64,000 nucleotides of DNA, taken from the NCBI RefSeq assembly GCF_019104745.1, contig NZ_JAHRWL010000001.1, forward strand, positions 1,531,001-1,595,000. The letters run 5' to 3'. The notes below the pieces were generated by a model that saw only the letters and a program-made list of their open reading frames with translations, was not told where the DNA came from and ran no database searches. The DNA comes from Thalassococcus arenae (GTDB lineage: Bacteria; Pseudomonadota; Alphaproteobacteria; Rhodobacterales; Rhodobacteraceae). The first letter of the stretch is position 1, and each line of letters opens with the position of its first letter. The position numbers and the translations under genes are program-made. Positions 1 through 8,395 of this stretch are shown here, piece after piece.

Positions 1-336
1 GCCGATGCCCTGTCGGCCCGGATGGTCCTGGCGGACGGCAGCACCATCGACCTGCGCGCCGACAAGGCCACATTGCGCAACGACAGCCAGAACATACGCC
101 TGCAAGGCGGCGTCGAGGTCGTCAGCAGCACCGGCTACGTGATCGCCACCGAAACGCTGGTCACCGCCATCGACCGGATACACGGCGAAAGCGAAGGGCC
201 GGTGACCGCCACCGGCCCGGCGGGCACGCTGGAAGCCGGGCGCATGGTCATCACCGCCGAAGACGGCGACGCTGACGTGCATTTGCTTTTCACCGAAGGC
301 GTAAAGCTGGTATACGACCCGCAAGATCAAGAGTGA
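1..336 (+). CDS. lptC: LptC, lipopolysaccharide export periplasmic bridge protein (3' part)
   Basis: The reading frame is open from the first base of the window, so the start and membrane anchor lie upstream. The visible 111 residues are repetitive beta-strand sequence with alternating hydrophobic residues, as in the periplasmic jellyroll shared by LptC and LptA. LptC sits on the LptBFG transporter and passes lipopolysaccharide to LptA. The identification rests on this fold-like pattern and on position: the stop is followed after 7 bases by lptA and then lptB, the usual lptCAB order. An ATG at 22 is in frame but internal. Confidence 0.8.
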   Translation, partial: ADALSARMVLADGSTIDLRADKATLRNDSQNIRLQGGVEVVSSTGYVIATETLVTAIDRIHGESEGPVTATGPAGTLEAGRMVITAEDGDADVHLLFTEGVKLVYDPQDQE

Positions 337-343
337 CCTTTCG

Positions 344-850
344 ATGACCCGCACCATTTCGCTTGCCTTCGCGCTTTGCGCGTGCACCTCGCTTGCCACG
401 GCACAGGGCGCCCAGGTCGCCTTCGGCACGATGCAGCAGGACACCAGCGCCCCGGTCGAGGTCGTCGCCGACAGCCTGTCGGTCAATCAGAAGGACGGCA
501 CCGCGCTCTATTCCGGCAACGTGGTGATCGCGCAGGGCGACATGCGGCTGGCCGCGCCGCGGGTGCTGATCGTCTACGCCGAAGAGGCCGGTCGCATCGA
601 ACGGATGGAAGCCACCGGCGGCGTGACCCTGGTCAGCGGCGAAGAGGCGGCCGAAGCCGAGCGTGCCGATTACGACATCGACGACGGCATCGTGGTGATG
701 TCGGGCAACGTGCTCTTGACGCAGGGCGGCAACGCGCTGACGGCGGAACGCATGAATGTCGACCTGGAAAACGGCACGGCGCAGATGTCGGGTCGCGTGC
801 GCACCGTGCTCCAGCCGCAGGACGATGCCGCGCCGGGTGGAAACCGCTGA
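344..850 (+). CDS. lptA: LptA, periplasmic lipopolysaccharide transport protein
   Basis: A 168-residue protein with a signal peptide (about residues 1-20, ending near the sequence SLATA) followed by an OstA/LptA-type repeat region to about residue 155. In the family this domain polymerises into a periplasmic bridge carrying lipopolysaccharide from the inner-membrane LptBFGC complex to LptD in the outer membrane. Repeated segments such as [20 protein letters not shown] and [20 protein letters not shown] are typical beta-jellyroll strands. The last residues are Gly/Asn/Arg with no further domain. The ATG at 344 gives a normal signal peptide, and the TGA overlaps the lptB start codon, so the two are probably translationally coupled. 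Confidence 0.88.
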   Translation: MTRTISLAFALCACTSLATAQGAQVAFGTMQQDTSAPVEVVADSLSVNQKDGTALYSGNVVIAQGDMRLAAPRVLIVYAEEAGRIERMEATGGVTLVSGEEAAEAERADYDIDDGIVVMSGNVLLTQGGNALTAERMNVDLENGTAQMSGRVRTVLQPQDDAAPGGNR

Positions 851-1608
851 TGGTCCGCCCCCAGCTCAGCGTCACCGAAGGCAGCAGCGGCCTGCGCGTC
901 ACCCATCTGCGCAAAAGCTATCGCAAGCGCGTGGTCATCCGCGACGTCACCATGACGCTTGACCGCGGCGAGGTCGTGGCGCTTCTGGGCCCGAACGGGT
1001 CGGGCAAGACGACGTCGTTCTACGCCATCGCCGGCCTGGTGAACCCCGATGCCGGCCAAGTCACGATCGACGGCCGCGACGCCACCTTTCTGCCGATGTA
1101 TCGCCGCGCCCGCCTGGGCATCGGGTACCTGCCGCAGGAAATGTCGATCTTCCGCGGTCTCACGGTCGAGGACAACATCGCCGCGGTGCTGGACATCGCG
1201 GTGTCCGACCTGCACCGCCGGCGCGAGCGGCTGGAGGAACTGCTGGGCGAGTTTTCCATCGAACACCTGCGCCGCGCCCCGGCGCTGGCCCTGTCGGGCG
1301 GGGAAAGACGCCGCGTGGAAATCGCCCGCTGTCTCGCGGCCGACCCGAAATACCTGTTGCTGGACGAACCCTTCGCGGGTGTCGATCCGATCAGCGTGGG
1401 CGATATCCGCCACCTTGTGGCCGATCTCAAGACCCGCGGGATCGGCGTTCTGATCACCGATCACAACGTCCGCGAGACGCTGGAAATCGTCGACCGCGCC
1501 TATATCCTGCATGACGGCCAGGTGCTGATGTCCGGCACCCCGGACGAGGTGGTGCGCAACGAAAACGTGCGCCGCGTCTACCTCGGGGACAACTTCCGCA
1601 TCGGCTGA
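850..1608 (+). CDS. lptB: LptB, ATPase of the lipopolysaccharide export ABC transporter
   Basis: A 252-residue ABC ATPase. Visible motifs are Walker A GPNGSGKT (residues 47-54), signature [13 protein letters not shown], Walker [13 protein letters not shown] and the switch histidine in ITDHNV. The DEPFAGVDP form with a long N-terminal lead is characteristic of LptB, which powers LptFG to extract lipopolysaccharide from the inner membrane. I chose the ATG at 850 because it overlaps the lptA stop by one base and the ABC domain begins about 15 residues later. The frame is open further upstream through lptA, but that sequence is arginine-rich and without domain. lptF and lptG are not in the window. 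Confidence 0.93.
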   Translation: MVRPQLSVTEGSSGLRVTHLRKSYRKRVVIRDVTMTLDRGEVVALLGPNGSGKTTSFYAIAGLVNPDAGQVTIDGRDATFLPMYRRARLGIGYLPQEMSIFRGLTVEDNIAAVLDIAVSDLHRRRERLEELLGEFSIEHLRRAPALALSGGERRRVEIARCLAADPKYLLLDEPFAGVDPISVGDIRHLVADLKTRGIGVLITDHNVRETLEIVDRAYILHDGQVLMSGTPDEVVRNENVRRVYLGDNFRIG

Positions 1609-1663
1609 CGCGGATCGGCGTCAATCCTTTCCTGTTTTCCGCGCGGCGCGGCGCCGGTTTCAA

Positions 1664-1692
1664 TTGACAGCATCCCGCCGCTTTCATCAAAT
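1664..1692 (+). promoter_or_regulatory. Candidate sigma-70 promoter of hpf
   Basis: A perfect -35 TTGACA (1664-1669) is followed after 17 bases by TCAAAT (1687-1692, four of six consensus matches). It lies in the 251-base gap between lptB and hpf and would leave a leader of about 160 bases. I see no strong terminator for lptB in the same gap. Confidence 0.5.
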
Positions 1693-1859
1693 AAAGCCAT
1701 GACGCTCTGCTCTACCGCAGTTCACAGTGCGATTCCCCGCCGTTGGAGGGTTTTTGCGGCGAACGGTCAGACAGACATGTCATTCCCCATCCGGTAAACC
1801 AGACAGAAAAGGGTGCAGACCCTTCGTGGTGCCGGGCCATAACAAGAGAAGGATACACC

Positions 1860-2420
1860 ATGCGCTACCAGATCACGGGAAAGCACATCGACATCGGCGA
1901 GGCGCTGCAGAGTCACGTGAAGACCGAACTGGGCGAAATGATGAGCAAGTACGCCGGCCGTCCGACCGACGCGACCGTCGTTTTTTCCAAAAGCGCGCAT
2001 GAATATGTCTGCGAGACCATCGTGCACCTGTCGACCGGGCTGACCGCGTCGGCCAAGGCGCATGCCACCGAGATCTACGCCGCGTTCGAAAGCTGCTGCG
2101 AGAAGATGGACAAGCAGTTGCGCCGCTACAAGCGCCGGTTGAAAGACCACCACAAGGAGCGCGTCGAACCGGTTGAAATCACGCAGGGCGCTTCGTATAT
2201 CCTCGCCGGAGATTCGACGGAAGAGTCCGAACCGGATACGCTTCAACCGATCATCGTGGCCGAGATGGAAACCAAGATCCCCTCGCTCACCGTCGGCGAA
2301 GCCGTGATGCAGATGGAGTTGGCAGGCGCACCTGTGCTGGTGTTCCGCAACGAGAAAAAGGACGGTGTGAACGTCGTGTACCGCCGTGAAGACGGCAATA
2401 TCGGCTGGATCGATCCATAA
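1860..2420 (+). CDS. hpf: Long-form ribosome hibernation promoting factor (HPF/RaiA family)
   Basis: A 186-residue protein starting MRYQITGKHIDIGEALQSHV, the typical start of the S30AE/HPF N-terminal domain (about 1-105), followed by a basic linker and a C-terminal domain (about 128-186, ending REDGNIGWIDP) found only in the long form. Long HPF binds the decoding centre of idle ribosomes and its C-terminal domain dimerises them into 100S particles. The ATG at 1860 has the Shine-Dalgarno AGAAGGA just upstream; the frame is open to 1743 but that part has no homology-like sequence. ptsN follows 42 bases later, a conserved pairing. Confidence 0.92.
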   Translation: MRYQITGKHIDIGEALQSHVKTELGEMMSKYAGRPTDATVVFSKSAHEYVCETIVHLSTGLTASAKAHATEIYAAFESCCEKMDKQLRRYKRRLKDHHKERVEPVEITQGASYILAGDSTEESEPDTLQPIIVAEMETKIPSLTVGEAVMQMELAGAPVLVFRNEKKDGVNVVYRREDGNIGWIDP

Positions 2421-2462
2421 CCTTCCGCGCGAACCGCGCGGTGTGTGAGCAGTAGGCAACGA

Positions 2463-2927
2463 ATGAAGTTTCTGGACATTCTCAAGCCCGAGGCCGTCAA
2501 GGTTCTATCGGCCGTATCCAGCAAGAAACGGCTGATGCACGATATTGCCGAACTGGCCGAGGACGCCTACGGGATCACGGCGGAAACCACCGTGGATGCA
2601 TTGCTCGAACGGGAATCGCTGGGGCCGACCGGTGTCGGTCACGGCGTCGCCCTGCCGCATGCCCGGCTGGCGGACCTGCAGGAAGTCGTGGGCGTGTTCA
2701 TCCTGCTGGAAAAACCCATCGATTTCGATGCGGTTGACCGGCAACCGGTGGACGTGGTCTTTGCGCTGTTCGCGCCCGAGGATGCCGGCGTCGAACACCT
2801 CAAGGCGCTGGCCCTGGTGTCGCGCAACCTGCGCGACGCATCGCTGTGCGCCAAGTTGCGCGCCAATCACGACCCGGCGACGCTGTTCACCATCCTGACC
2901 GAAACCGAATCCGTGCGCGCCGCCTGA
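2463..2927 (+). CDS. ptsN: PtsN, nitrogen-related PTS EIIA component
   Basis: A 154-residue protein of the PTS EIIA type 2 (mannitol/fructose/Ntr) fold. The phosphorylatable histidine is in ALPHARL (His66), followed by the usual acidic FALFAPED-type segment. EIIA-Ntr is the last acceptor of the PTSNtr phosphorelay and controls potassium and nitrogen functions rather than sugar uptake. No EIIB or EIIC gene is nearby, which fits a regulatory role. I use the ATG at 2463; a GTG at 2445 in the same frame would add six residues with no motif. The gene is closed by an intrinsic terminator. Confidence 0.92.
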   Translation: MKFLDILKPEAVKVLSAVSSKKRLMHDIAELAEDAYGITAETTVDALLERESLGPTGVGHGVALPHARLADLQEVVGVFILLEKPIDFDAVDRQPVDVVFALFAPEDAGVEHLKALALVSRNLRDASLCAKLRANHDPATLFTILTETESVRAA

Positions 2928-2953
2928 TACGCGGCCCGGACGGATCGGCAGCG

Positions 2954-2982
2954 AAAGCCCCGTGCAATCGCAGGGCTTTTTC
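2954..2982 (+). terminator. Rho-independent terminator after ptsN
   Basis: Perfect stem AAAGCCC (2954-2960) with GGGCTTT (2973-2979), a 12-base loop and a T run to 2981. It ends the lpt-hpf-ptsN block; the next gene converges from the minus strand. Confidence 0.82.
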
Positions 2983-3002
2983 CTGTACGAGTCCTTTGCG
3001 AT

Positions 3003-4433
3003 TCACGCCCAGTCGTCGAAACCGAACATCAGGTAATCCCTGCCATAGGCGTCGCGGGCCAGTTTCTCGATCCGATCGTCATAAATCTGGGCCAGGGCAT
3101 GGGGCGCGGCGATGGGCAACGGTTCGGGATCGGCCGGAGCAGGGTGGCCCACCTGCATGGCCAGTGGCGGCAGATAGGTGGCCATCTCGTCCTCGCGCAC
3201 GATCATGTCGGGCAGGGTGAATTCGGCAAAGCCCTCGAGAACCTGCGCCTGGCTGGCCCAATGGCCGTCGACCCGCACGCCGGTCTGGTTCGACAGGTTG
3301 GCCTTGAGAAAGGCCAGGAACCCCGTGAAAGCCTCGCGATGCGCCGACAGGTCATAGCCGTCGTCCAGGTCGCCCTCGGGGATCGGCAGGTTGTGGGCGC
3401 GGCGCAGCGTCTTGCGGATGCCGGCGAACGATCCCTTCCCGGTGCCCAGGATCTTGGTGCAGAACGCGTCATGGGCGCGGGCCACGGGATGCCGGATCAC
3501 CGTGAACGACCGGTGCCCCGGGCGTTCGCGTTTCCACTGTTTCAACGAGGACTGGTTGAAATCGCGGGTCAGCGCGTCTTCGTCCACGCCGTCCAGCGCC
3601 GCCAGCCAGCCGCGCACCGCCGCCTCGGGTCCGGAACGGATCGGCAGGTACAGCAGCGGCGTCTGCGCGGCGGCCAGGTAGGTCGGCACGACCGCCCCGC
3701 GGCGCGGTTCGAAATTCGGCGTGCGCGTCAGGTTGAACCGGTCCAGCCGGGACAGCGCGCGGGCCATCTCGTCGGGGTTCGACACCTTTTCGGTGATCGG
3801 CTCGGGGTTCTGACGCTTGAGCGCGGAATTCAGGCTGTCCAGCTGCGACCGCGCACCCAGCCATCGCGCCAGCCCGTTCATCACCCCGACATCCTGCAGG
3901 TCTTCGTAGGCGACGTAAAAGGCGGTCTGCCCGCTGCGCTGCAATTCGTTCATCAGGAAAACCTGGAATTGCTGCAGCGCCGCCAGGTGTTCCTCGAATT
4001 CGCGGGCGTCGAAGCGCACCTTGGCATCCTTGCGCTTGGCGACATTGGTCAGCTTCCATTGCCCGGTGGCCTGCGCGATCTTCCAACTGACATAGCTGTC
4101 GGCAGGATTGCGGGTCAGGATGATCTTGGCGGTGCGCTCGTCCTCCAGGATGCGGGGCAGGATGCGCGGATCATGGTCGTGGAAGAACCGGAACCCGCCG
4201 ATCCCGCCGGGCGTCGCCTTGCGGATCTGGCCCAGCAGGCGCGCCGGGTCGGCGTCGCGTTCGGCCTGGGTGACGCCCAGGATGTCCTCGGACGTGGGAT
4301 AGCCGATGAAATGCGGGTTGAACGCCTCGCCATGGCAGGTGATGCCGTCAAAGGCGTTCAGGTTCGCCTCGAGAAAATTCGACCCGGTGCGCATCTCAGC
4401 GAAGACGACGAAAAGATCGAAACGGTCGGACAT
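3003..4433 (-). CDS. Double-domain sulfotransferase
   Basis: A 476-residue cytoplasmic protein. The N-terminal half has a PAPS-loop-like segment FAEMRTGSNFLE (about 11-22) and a 3'-phosphate motif ILTRNPADSYVSW (about 105-117), as in NodH/Stf0-type sulfotransferases. The C-terminal half repeats the layout: LYLPIRSGPEAAVRGW (about 261-276) in the place of a PAPS loop and TVIRHPVARAHDAF (about 311-324) as a second 3'-phosphate motif. Such enzymes move sulfate from PAPS to a sugar hydroxyl. It is the last gene of the minus-strand glycan block, 6 bases after the family 14 transferase. The second PAPS loop looks degenerate, so one active site may be lost. The acceptor is unknown. Confidence 0.75.
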   Translation of the reverse strand: MSDRFDLFVVFAEMRTGSNFLEANLNAFDGITCHGEAFNPHFIGYPTSEDILGVTQAERDADPARLLGQIRKATPGGIGGFRFFHDHDPRILPRILEDERTAKIILTRNPADSYVSWKIAQATGQWKLTNVAKRKDAKVRFDAREFEEHLAALQQFQVFLMNELQRSGQTAFYVAYEDLQDVGVMNGLARWLGARSQLDSLNSALKRQNPEPITEKVSNPDEMARALSRLDRFNLTRTPNFEPRRGAVVPTYLAAAQTPLLYLPIRSGPEAAVRGWLAALDGVDEDALTRDFNQSSLKQWKRERPGHRSFTVIRHPVARAHDAFCTKILGTGKGSFAGIRKTLRRAHNLPIPEGDLDDGYDLSAHREAFTGFLAFLKANLSNQTGVRVDGHWASQAQVLEGFAEFTLPDMIVREDEMATYLPPLAMQVGHPAPADPEPLPIAAPHALAQIYDDRIEKLARDAYGRDYLMFGFDDWA

Positions 4434-4439
4434 CGCGGC

Positions 4440-6140
4440 TCAGTTCTTGACCAGATAGGGTTTTCGGGGCCGGCCGTTCTGCGCCGGCGGTATCGGATCG
4501 ACCGGGAAATCACCCATCAGGTAGGGATGCATCCCCTGGTTCTTGAGGTTCTGCAGGAACTGGCCGAACCCGGTCAGGTCCTCCAGTCTGGGGGCCTCGG
4601 CCAGGCGGCGCAGGCTCTTCTGGCCGATCTCGTCGATGATGACCTGCAGCGGTTCCATGGGGGATTCGATGAATTCGGCCATTGTCCAGATGCGGATCCG
4701 TGCCTTGGTGTCGGGCGACCGCAACTCGTCCAGCATCCGGCTCTCGATCTTCTGCAGCAGTGCCGCCTCGGCGCGGATATCGGCAAAATTGGCGTTCGAC
4801 TTGAACAGCGGCACCGCCCAGGCGCCCGAGATCACGCTGATCTGCGCGTTGGGGTCGCGCGACATGTGCCAGTTGATCGACGTGGTGTCGCGCGGCCCGT
4901 ACTGGAAACATTGCCGTTCGCCGCGGGTGTTCCACAACAGGTTGGTCAGAAACGCCTTGGGGTTGGCGTCGCGCAGCTTGGCGTTGTCGGACAACGCGCC
5001 GTTCAGCACGGTCTGCCCGCCCGCGAACTCGGCCCGGCCCGGCGCGAAGAGATGGCCGTGCACCTGCGCACCGGTGGCCCGCGTCAGCCAGTCCTCGAAA
5101 TTCGCGAACAGCTCGGTGAAGCCCTGAAAGACCGAATACTTGCCCGCCGTCACCCCGTTTTCCCAGCCCCAGTTGGGAAAACGGCTTTGCATGTACAGCC
5201 CCGATCTGCCCCGGGTCCGGCGTTCGACCGCCTTGGCGAAGATCCGGTCGATCTTGCCGGGGTTCGGCTCCTGCCCGTTCTCGGCGCCGATCTCGTCGCT
5301 CAGGAAATGCGTGTAAAGCCGTTCCGCATACGGCCAGATCTTGCGCGCGACGAAACAATCCGACCGGCGCAGCAATTGCAGATGGTCGTCGTAGAAGATG
5401 TGCGGCTTGCCCTGGAAGTCGAACTTGGACAGGGTCAGCGACCGGCTTTCGATATTGGTCGAATACAGCCGCGCCAGGGTCTGGAAATAGCTTTCGTCGG
5501 GGATCCAGACCTGCCGGAAATAGCGGTCATGCGCCCGGCGGTTGGGATCCTGCAGGATCGCCGAAAGGGTCTGCCGGGTCAGGCACCACCACTGGCTGCC
5601 CATATGCGGCACCACGCCCCCGGGGATCTTGCGCCGAATGCCCAGGCGGCGCTGCATGTCGACGAACTTGTCGAACAGGTAGCGGTGCTTGCGCCACGAG
5701 AACGGGAAATACAGCGTGAACCGTTCGCGATCCAGACCGCCCACCGTCCAGGGCACGTCCGCGGTGGTGGCGCTTTCGATGAAATCGGTGCGCGGCCGGT
5801 CATCCAGATAGGCGATCAGGTCTTCGACCGGACGCAGGGGCAGGCAGGCGCCCGAGGCCAGATAGACATGGCGGACATCCGGGAATTTCTCGAGCATCAG
5901 CTCCGACGCGTCCTGGCTGGCGGCGACCAGCCCCCAGGTGCCCCATTCGCAGCGGTGGCGGCGCGAGAACAGCAGGTCCGGCACGTCGCCCAGCCTGCGC
6001 ACGAAATCCGCGTAAACCGGTTTGGGGACGTTCCTGTCGACATGGATCACCACCGGACAGCCGGCCTTGGACCAGTGCCGCGCCACCTGCTCGGCCCGGC
6101 CAAGCGCGGTATGCACCAGCATGATGATGCCCAGGCTCAT
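4440..6140 (-). CDS. Family 14 (core-2/I-branching) glycosyltransferase with a long C-terminal domain
   Basis: A 566-residue protein without membrane segments. Residues 1 to about 290 match the GT14 beta-1,6-N-acetylglucosaminyltransferase pattern: MSLGIIMLVHTALGRAEQ, VVIHVDRN, CEWGTWGLVAASQDASELML, YLASGACLPLRP and WWCLTRQTL. The rest (about 300-566) is a second domain seen in Rhodobacteraceae homologues (DUF5927/5928, from memory) with no assigned function. The ATG at 6140 overlaps the preceding gene's stop by 4 bases (ATGA), which fixes the start. It probably adds a branching sugar to a surface polysaccharide, but donor and acceptor cannot be read from the sequence. Confidence 0.75.
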   Translation of the reverse strand: MSLGIIMLVHTALGRAEQVARHWSKAGCPVVIHVDRNVPKPVYADFVRRLGDVPDLLFSRRHRCEWGTWGLVAASQDASELMLEKFPDVRHVYLASGACLPLRPVEDLIAYLDDRPRTDFIESATTADVPWTVGGLDRERFTLYFPFSWRKHRYLFDKFVDMQRRLGIRRKIPGGVVPHMGSQWWCLTRQTLSAILQDPNRRAHDRYFRQVWIPDESYFQTLARLYSTNIESRSLTLSKFDFQGKPHIFYDDHLQLLRRSDCFVARKIWPYAERLYTHFLSDEIGAENGQEPNPGKIDRIFAKAVERRTRGRSGLYMQSRFPNWGWENGVTAGKYSVFQGFTELFANFEDWLTRATGAQVHGHLFAPGRAEFAGGQTVLNGALSDNAKLRDANPKAFLTNLLWNTRGERQCFQYGPRDTTSINWHMSRDPNAQISVISGAWAVPLFKSNANFADIRAEAALLQKIESRMLDELRSPDTKARIRIWTMAEFIESPMEPLQVIIDEIGQKSLRRLAEAPRLEDLTGFGQFLQNLKNQGMHPYLMGDFPVDPIPPAQNGRPRKPYLVKN

Positions 6141-7147
6141 GCCCAGTTCCCCTTGGACATCAGTCCCAGGATTTCCAGTTGCCGCCAGTTGATGAATTTC
6201 TCCGACCACTTGCACCACAGGTCGGGGTTGTCCTTGATGCCCTGCGCATAGGCCAGGTATTCCTTGGATCCGGCGTAATGCTGCTTGCGCTCCAGCTCCT
6301 CCTGCGCCTTGACGCTGAAGGTGTCCAGGAACTTGGTATGCAGCAGCAGGCCGCTGGCCTTTTCGCCGCCCCATTCGTCATAGACCAGGTTCAGCCCGCG
6401 CGGCAGCAGGTTGTGGGTCGAGCTGACATAGGTATAGCGCCGGTCCCATTTCACCAGCGGGATCTTGTTCAGCGCCGGCGCCGCCTCGGGAAGATCGGTA
6501 AAGAACATCCGCGCCCGCGGCCCGCCCTGGATCCACAGGTTGCCGAAGCGCGGGTTCTTCTGGATCGTGTAGTTGCCGGCATCGAACCACGACGCGATTT
6601 CCAGCGGGTTCTGTCCGGCCCGGTAGGGCTGCGCATCGATCCGCCCCTTGGGGTACATGTCCAGCAGCATCGCGCTGAACGACTTGATCGAACTGGCATC
6701 CAGCCAGTCGGTCAGCGCGCGCAGGGGGCGGGTATCGCAGAACGGGTACAGGAACAGTTCGTCGGGATCGACGGTCAGGCACCAATGGCCATGGCCGTGT
6801 TTGCGCAGCAGCCAGTTCATCCAGTCCATGCCGAACCGCGCGCGCTTGTAGCTTGCCGTGGTGGTCCAGACCGACACGTCGGGTTGGCGAGCCAGGTAGT
6901 CCAGCGATCCGTCGGTGCTGTCGTTGTCGACAAAGAAGAAGTGGTTGACGCCCATGTCCCGGTAGAATTTCAGGAAATAGGGCAGGCGGACGCCTTCGTT
7001 CCGCTGCGTCGAAAACACCAGCAGGTCCGAGGGCCGGACCTTTTCCGTGCGCAGGGCGACCGGATGCAGGTTGCGGCGCTTGCGCAGCGCGCGGATGCGC
7101 CACCGCTTGCGCTGAAGCCTCAGCCGGTATGACTGCCAAACGCCCAA
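6137..7147 (-). CDS. Family 2-type glycosyltransferase
   Basis: A 336-residue protein of the Glyco_tranf_2_4 type: STQRNEGVRLPYFLKFYRDM, then FFFVDNDSTDGSLDYL, and the metal-binding acidic motif CLTVDPDELFLYP. It is expected to transfer a sugar from a nucleotide-sugar in the cytoplasm. The start is a TTG at 7147, preceded by AGAGGGG at Shine-Dalgarno distance; the next in-frame ATG is inside the catalytic core, so TTG is the reasonable choice. The very basic N-terminus (many Arg/Lys in the first 35 residues) may touch the membrane. It is 4-base overlapped with the family 14 gene. Confidence 0.78.
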   Translation of the reverse strand: MGVWQSYRLRLQRKRWRIRALRKRRNLHPVALRTEKVRPSDLLVFSTQRNEGVRLPYFLKFYRDMGVNHFFFVDNDSTDGSLDYLARQPDVSVWTTTASYKRARFGMDWMNWLLRKHGHGHWCLTVDPDELFLYPFCDTRPLRALTDWLDASSIKSFSAMLLDMYPKGRIDAQPYRAGQNPLEIASWFDAGNYTIQKNPRFGNLWIQGGPRARMFFTDLPEAAPALNKIPLVKWDRRYTYVSSTHNLLPRGLNLVYDEWGGEKASGLLLHTKFLDTFSVKAQEELERKQHYAGSKEYLAYAQGIKDNPDLWCKWSEKFINWRQLEILGLMSKGNWA

Positions 7148-7195
7148 TCGTGCCCCTCTTGACCGGCGTACCGGTCCAAACCGTTATCGCGGCTA

Positions 7196-8395
7196 TCAGA
7201 TCAGCGTTAACACGGTGTTGAAGTGCGCGTCCCAGCCGGGTGCCCGAAACCTTGGTGCCGTGCCGCTCTTCCGCCCTTCGCGATGATCGTCAACCAGTCG
7301 TTTTATCGTTGTCAGCCAAAGATAGCGGTCCGATACATCAGCGTAAACGGGAATATCTCCCACGATCTCTCGATAGACCTCCAGATCGTTGCACAAAACC
7401 GGCACTTCCAGCGCCGCCGCCTCGGCAGGGGGAAAGCCGTAGCCCTCGGCCAGGCTGGGATGCAGCAGACCGGCCGATTCCCGCAAAAGGCCGAAAACAT
7501 CCATATCCGGGAGGCCGGTCAATTCGTGGATCCGAGGATGGCCGCGGTCCAGCGCGGCAAAGACCGCCGCGTTGTTCCAGCCGCGGTTGCCGATCACCAG
7601 CAGATGGGCATCAGGCACCTCGTCCCACAGGTCCAGCAGCAGGGCGTGGTTCTTGCGCGGCTCGATCGTGCCCAGCGTCACGAACCAGGTCTTGCCGGTC
7701 CAGGGTCCATCCGGCGGCGGCCCGGCAACCGGCGGGGTCACCCCAAGGGGCGCCACCACCGTTTCGGGCGTCAGGCCCAGCGGGTCCAGATGCGCCGCCA
7801 GCCGGTTGCGCGTGTGCTGCGAATTGCAGATCACCAGGTCGCTCAGCGCGCCCGCGCGCCGCAGAAAGCCGCGAAACGGCTCGACCGTGCCGGGTCGCTG
7901 GAAATGCGGAAAATCCAGCGGGATCGCGTCATGCACCATCACCGCCACCCGCGCCTTGCGCAGCCGCAGCGCGCTCAGCACCCGTTCGGTCAGGTTGGTA
8001 TGGCCGGTGTTGATGTAATGCACGCCCTCGGGCAGGTGCCGGGCCAGCATCCGCGACAACCGGACGGCCAGGCAACGGTCCAGGCAGATCCGTCGCAGAT
8101 CGGCCTCGGCCCGGGCGCGCATCGGGTCCAGCTTCGGCTTGATCCGCGCCAGCCGGTCGGCCGGGCCCCAGCCGCCGCCATCCAGCCGCGCCTTCAGCCC
8201 CGCGCAGCCGGCCCGGTCCAGCAGCACGAACCCCAGCGACGTCCGCACCAGCCCGAACAGCGGCGCCGCGCCCTCCAGCAGCCGCGCCAGATAGGCATAT
8301 TCGACACGGTCCACCCCGGTCTGCACCTGCCCCGCGCGGCTGACCAACCGGGTCAGGTCCAGCAGGCGGGTGGGTTCAGCGATCGTAGGGGCCAT
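7196..8395 (-). CDS. Family 4 glycosyltransferase
   Basis: A 399-residue GT-B enzyme. The C-terminal half has the donor-binding segment FVTLGTIEPRKNHALLLDL and the EX7E motif in LAEGYGFPPAEAAALE, characteristic of retaining family 4 transferases such as mannosyltransferases; the N-terminal half is the acceptor domain with VHDAIPLDFP. I chose the ATG at 8395, which overlaps the end of galE by 20 bases; an ATG at 8416 would add seven residues (MPGAGTN). It belongs to the same minus-strand run as galE, and probably extends a surface glycan in the cytoplasm. Sugar specificity is not inferable. Confidence 0.8.
   Translation of the reverse strand: MAPTIAEPTRLLDLTRLVSRAGQVQTGVDRVEYAYLARLLEGAAPLFGLVRTSLGFVLLDRAGCAGLKARLDGGGWGPADRLARIKPKLDPMRARAEADLRRICLDRCLAVRLSRMLARHLPEGVHYINTGHTNLTERVLSALRLRKARVAVMVHDAIPLDFPHFQRPGTVEPFRGFLRRAGALSDLVICNSQHTRNRLAAHLDPLGLTPETVVAPLGVTPPVAGPPPDGPWTGKTWFVTLGTIEPRKNHALLLDLWDEVPDAHLLVIGNRGWNNAAVFAALDRGHPRIHELTGLPDMDVFGLLRESAGLLHPSLAEGYGFPPAEAAALEVPVLCNDLEVYREIVGDIPVYADVSDRYLWLTTIKRLVDDHREGRKSGTAPRFRAPGWDAHFNTVLTLI

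Noticed and set aside
3099-6251. A 1050-codon plus-strand open frame opposite the sulfotransferase and family 14 gene
   Set aside because: It is antisense to two well-supported genes, is rich in Arg/Gln/Leu/Gly without domains, and is the usual long shadow frame of GC-rich coding DNA.
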